Source: an uncultured Methanoregula sp.
GTDB taxonomy: Archaea; Halobacteriota; Methanomicrobia; Methanomicrobiales; Methanospirillaceae
DNA length: 64,000 bases
Direction of reading: 5' to 3'
NCBI RefSeq assembly: GCF_963678795.1
Contig: NZ_OY787453.1
Span: 992,001 to 1,056,000, forward strand
Of the stretch, positions 63,196-64,000 are shown one piece after another. Both the position numbers and the translations under genes were made by a program. Under the pieces are notes generated by a model, which saw only the letters and a program-made list of their open reading frames with translations, had not been told where the DNA came from and ran no database searches. Numbering within the stretch: position 1 is the first letter of the stretch; every line of letters begins with the position of its first letter.

Positions 63196-64000
63196 CTAAA
63201 GAGTACCTTTTTCGTGTGAGGACCTGAAATGTCCCTTTGGCACCACGATCTCGAACTTCGCTCCTTTCCCCGGGATACCGCTCTCCCGGATTGTCAACCC
63301 GGTGATCGAGAGGATCTCCTTTGCGAGGAAGAGGCCTAACCCGGAATTTTTTCCGAATCCTTTCTCGAAGATCTTCTCTTTTTCCCCGTCCATAATCCCG
63401 ACGCCGTTATCCTCCACGATGATAATCAGCTCGTTTTGAGCCCGTTCGCAGCGGACCGTAATCTCCGTCACATGTTCCCCGTGCCCTATCGCATTCTCGA
63501 AGAGGTTGAAAAAGACCTTCTCAAGCATCGGGTCGGAGAATATTTCGGTATCTTCGCAGGTTGCAAAAAATACAACCTCTTCCCTCCCAGCCTTTGCCAC
63601 GATCTTGTCAAGCCGGGACCAGCCCGGCGTATGGACCCCCAGTTCCTGGTACGTTTTCATGAACTCGATCTGGCGGCGGATCGTAGATGATCCTGCATCG
63701 ATCTTCGAGAGATATTCAGCAATGACCGGGTCGCTCTCCTTCATCGCGGCAACCTGCGTGAAGCCCTGGAGCATCGTCAGCTGGTTCACGATGTCGTGCC
63801 GGGTGATGCTGTTCAAGAGATTGAGCTTACGGTTGGCTTCCCGGATCGCGTGCTCCATGGATTTCCTCTCCGTGATATCCCGCACGATTCCTTCCGTTCC
63901 CAGCACCCGGTCCTCTTCATCGCGGATGAACTGGACGTTTAAGGACGCCTGGAAGGTCGTGCCGTCTTTCCGGAGGGCAACGCCCGCAAAATCAGTGACC
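63196..64000 (-). CDS. PAS histidine kinase, C-terminal part (cut by window edge)
   Basis: The minus-strand frame is open to the window end. The end of a PAS domain is visible (DFAGVALRKDGTTFQASLNV, VLGTEGIVRDITERK). The phosphoacceptor box NSITRHDIVNQLTML and the HATPase (NLFENAIGHGEHV, EDNGVGIMDGE, SGLGLFLAKEIL) follow. It ends in VVPKGHFRSSHEKGTL. It belongs to the same kinase family as 7994, 26931, 49700 and 60879. The sensor part and the start lie outside the window. Confidence 0.92.
   Translation of the reverse strand, partial: VTDFAGVALRKDGTTFQASLNVQFIRDEEDRVLGTEGIVRDITERKSMEHAIREANRKLNLLNSITRHDIVNQLTMLQGFTQVAAMKESDPVIAEYLSKIDAGSSTIRRQIEFMKTYQELGVHTPGWSRLDKIVAKAGREEVVFFATCEDTEIFSDPMLEKVFFNLFENAIGHGEHVTEITVRCERAQNELIIIVEDNGVGIMDGEKEKIFEKGFGKNSGLGLFLAKEILSITGLTIRESGIPGKGAKFEIVVPKGHFRSSHEKGTL

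Noticed and set aside
1..64000. Search by eye for tRNA, rRNA, CRISPR arrays and intact transposases
   Set aside because: None was seen. A tRNA in a gap could be missed without a covariance-model search such as tRNAscan-SE.

Overview
The window looks like a chromosomal segment of a hydrogenotrophic methanogen of the Methanomicrobiales, most like Methanoregula. This is inferred from gene content and protein style, not from a database search. Marker genes are an archaeal TATA-binding protein (14994-15554), the methanofuran genes mfnD and mfnF (17735-19569), a formate transporter fdhC (32442-33323) and the archaeal DNA-end-processing pair nurA-herA (45547-48238). Archaeal TATA boxes, GGAGG/GGTG ribosome-binding sites and poly-T ends are also visible. 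I saw no rRNA, tRNA, CRISPR array or intact insertion sequence.

Layout: 1-4.7 kb holds a cut-off secreted protein, an XRE regulator with a membrane partner, and a fused N-carbamoylputrescine amidase/agmatine deiminase. 4.7-10.1 kb (minus strand) holds a PP2C phosphatase with a sensor domain, a ferritin-like/VIT1 iron protein and a PAS kinase. 10.6-20.3 kb is mostly metabolism and housekeeping: ADP-forming and AMP-forming acetyl-CoA synthetases, TBP, a regulator, rpiA, surE and the methanofuran genes. 20.9-30.3 kb is a chemosensory cluster (double CheW, MCP, CheA-receiver, receiver-kinase, membrane kinase) ending in an overlapping GNAT acetyltransferase. 30.4-38.1 kb holds an HDAC-like deacetylase, fdhC, two membrane proteins, an HTH-PAS regulator, a second GNAT and a beta-carbonic anhydrase. 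38.2-48.2 kb holds membrane proteins, lipoproteins, a USP-USP-GNAT fusion and nurA-herA. 48.4-64 kb holds a hemerythrin, a V4R protein, an iron alcohol dehydrogenase and five PAS/receiver kinases.

The dominant theme is signalling. Nine kinase genes lie here, eight with no separate response regulator beside them. Seven share a distinctive box around the phosphoacceptor (consensus S-I-T-R-H-D-x-x-N-Q-L), and one of these has lost the histidine. PAS domains and a multi-helix membrane module are clearly shared between the kinases, which suggests local duplication and shuffling. A second theme is acetyl chemistry: two acetate-activating enzymes, three related GNATs and one deacetylase-like protein.

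The window also holds gene fragments: a herA C-terminal copy with a stop (42855-43014), an fdhC tail copy (33537-33554), a frameshifted MASE3-like fragment (60493-60831) and a tandem pair of very small membrane-protein genes, both apparently broken (62451-62820).
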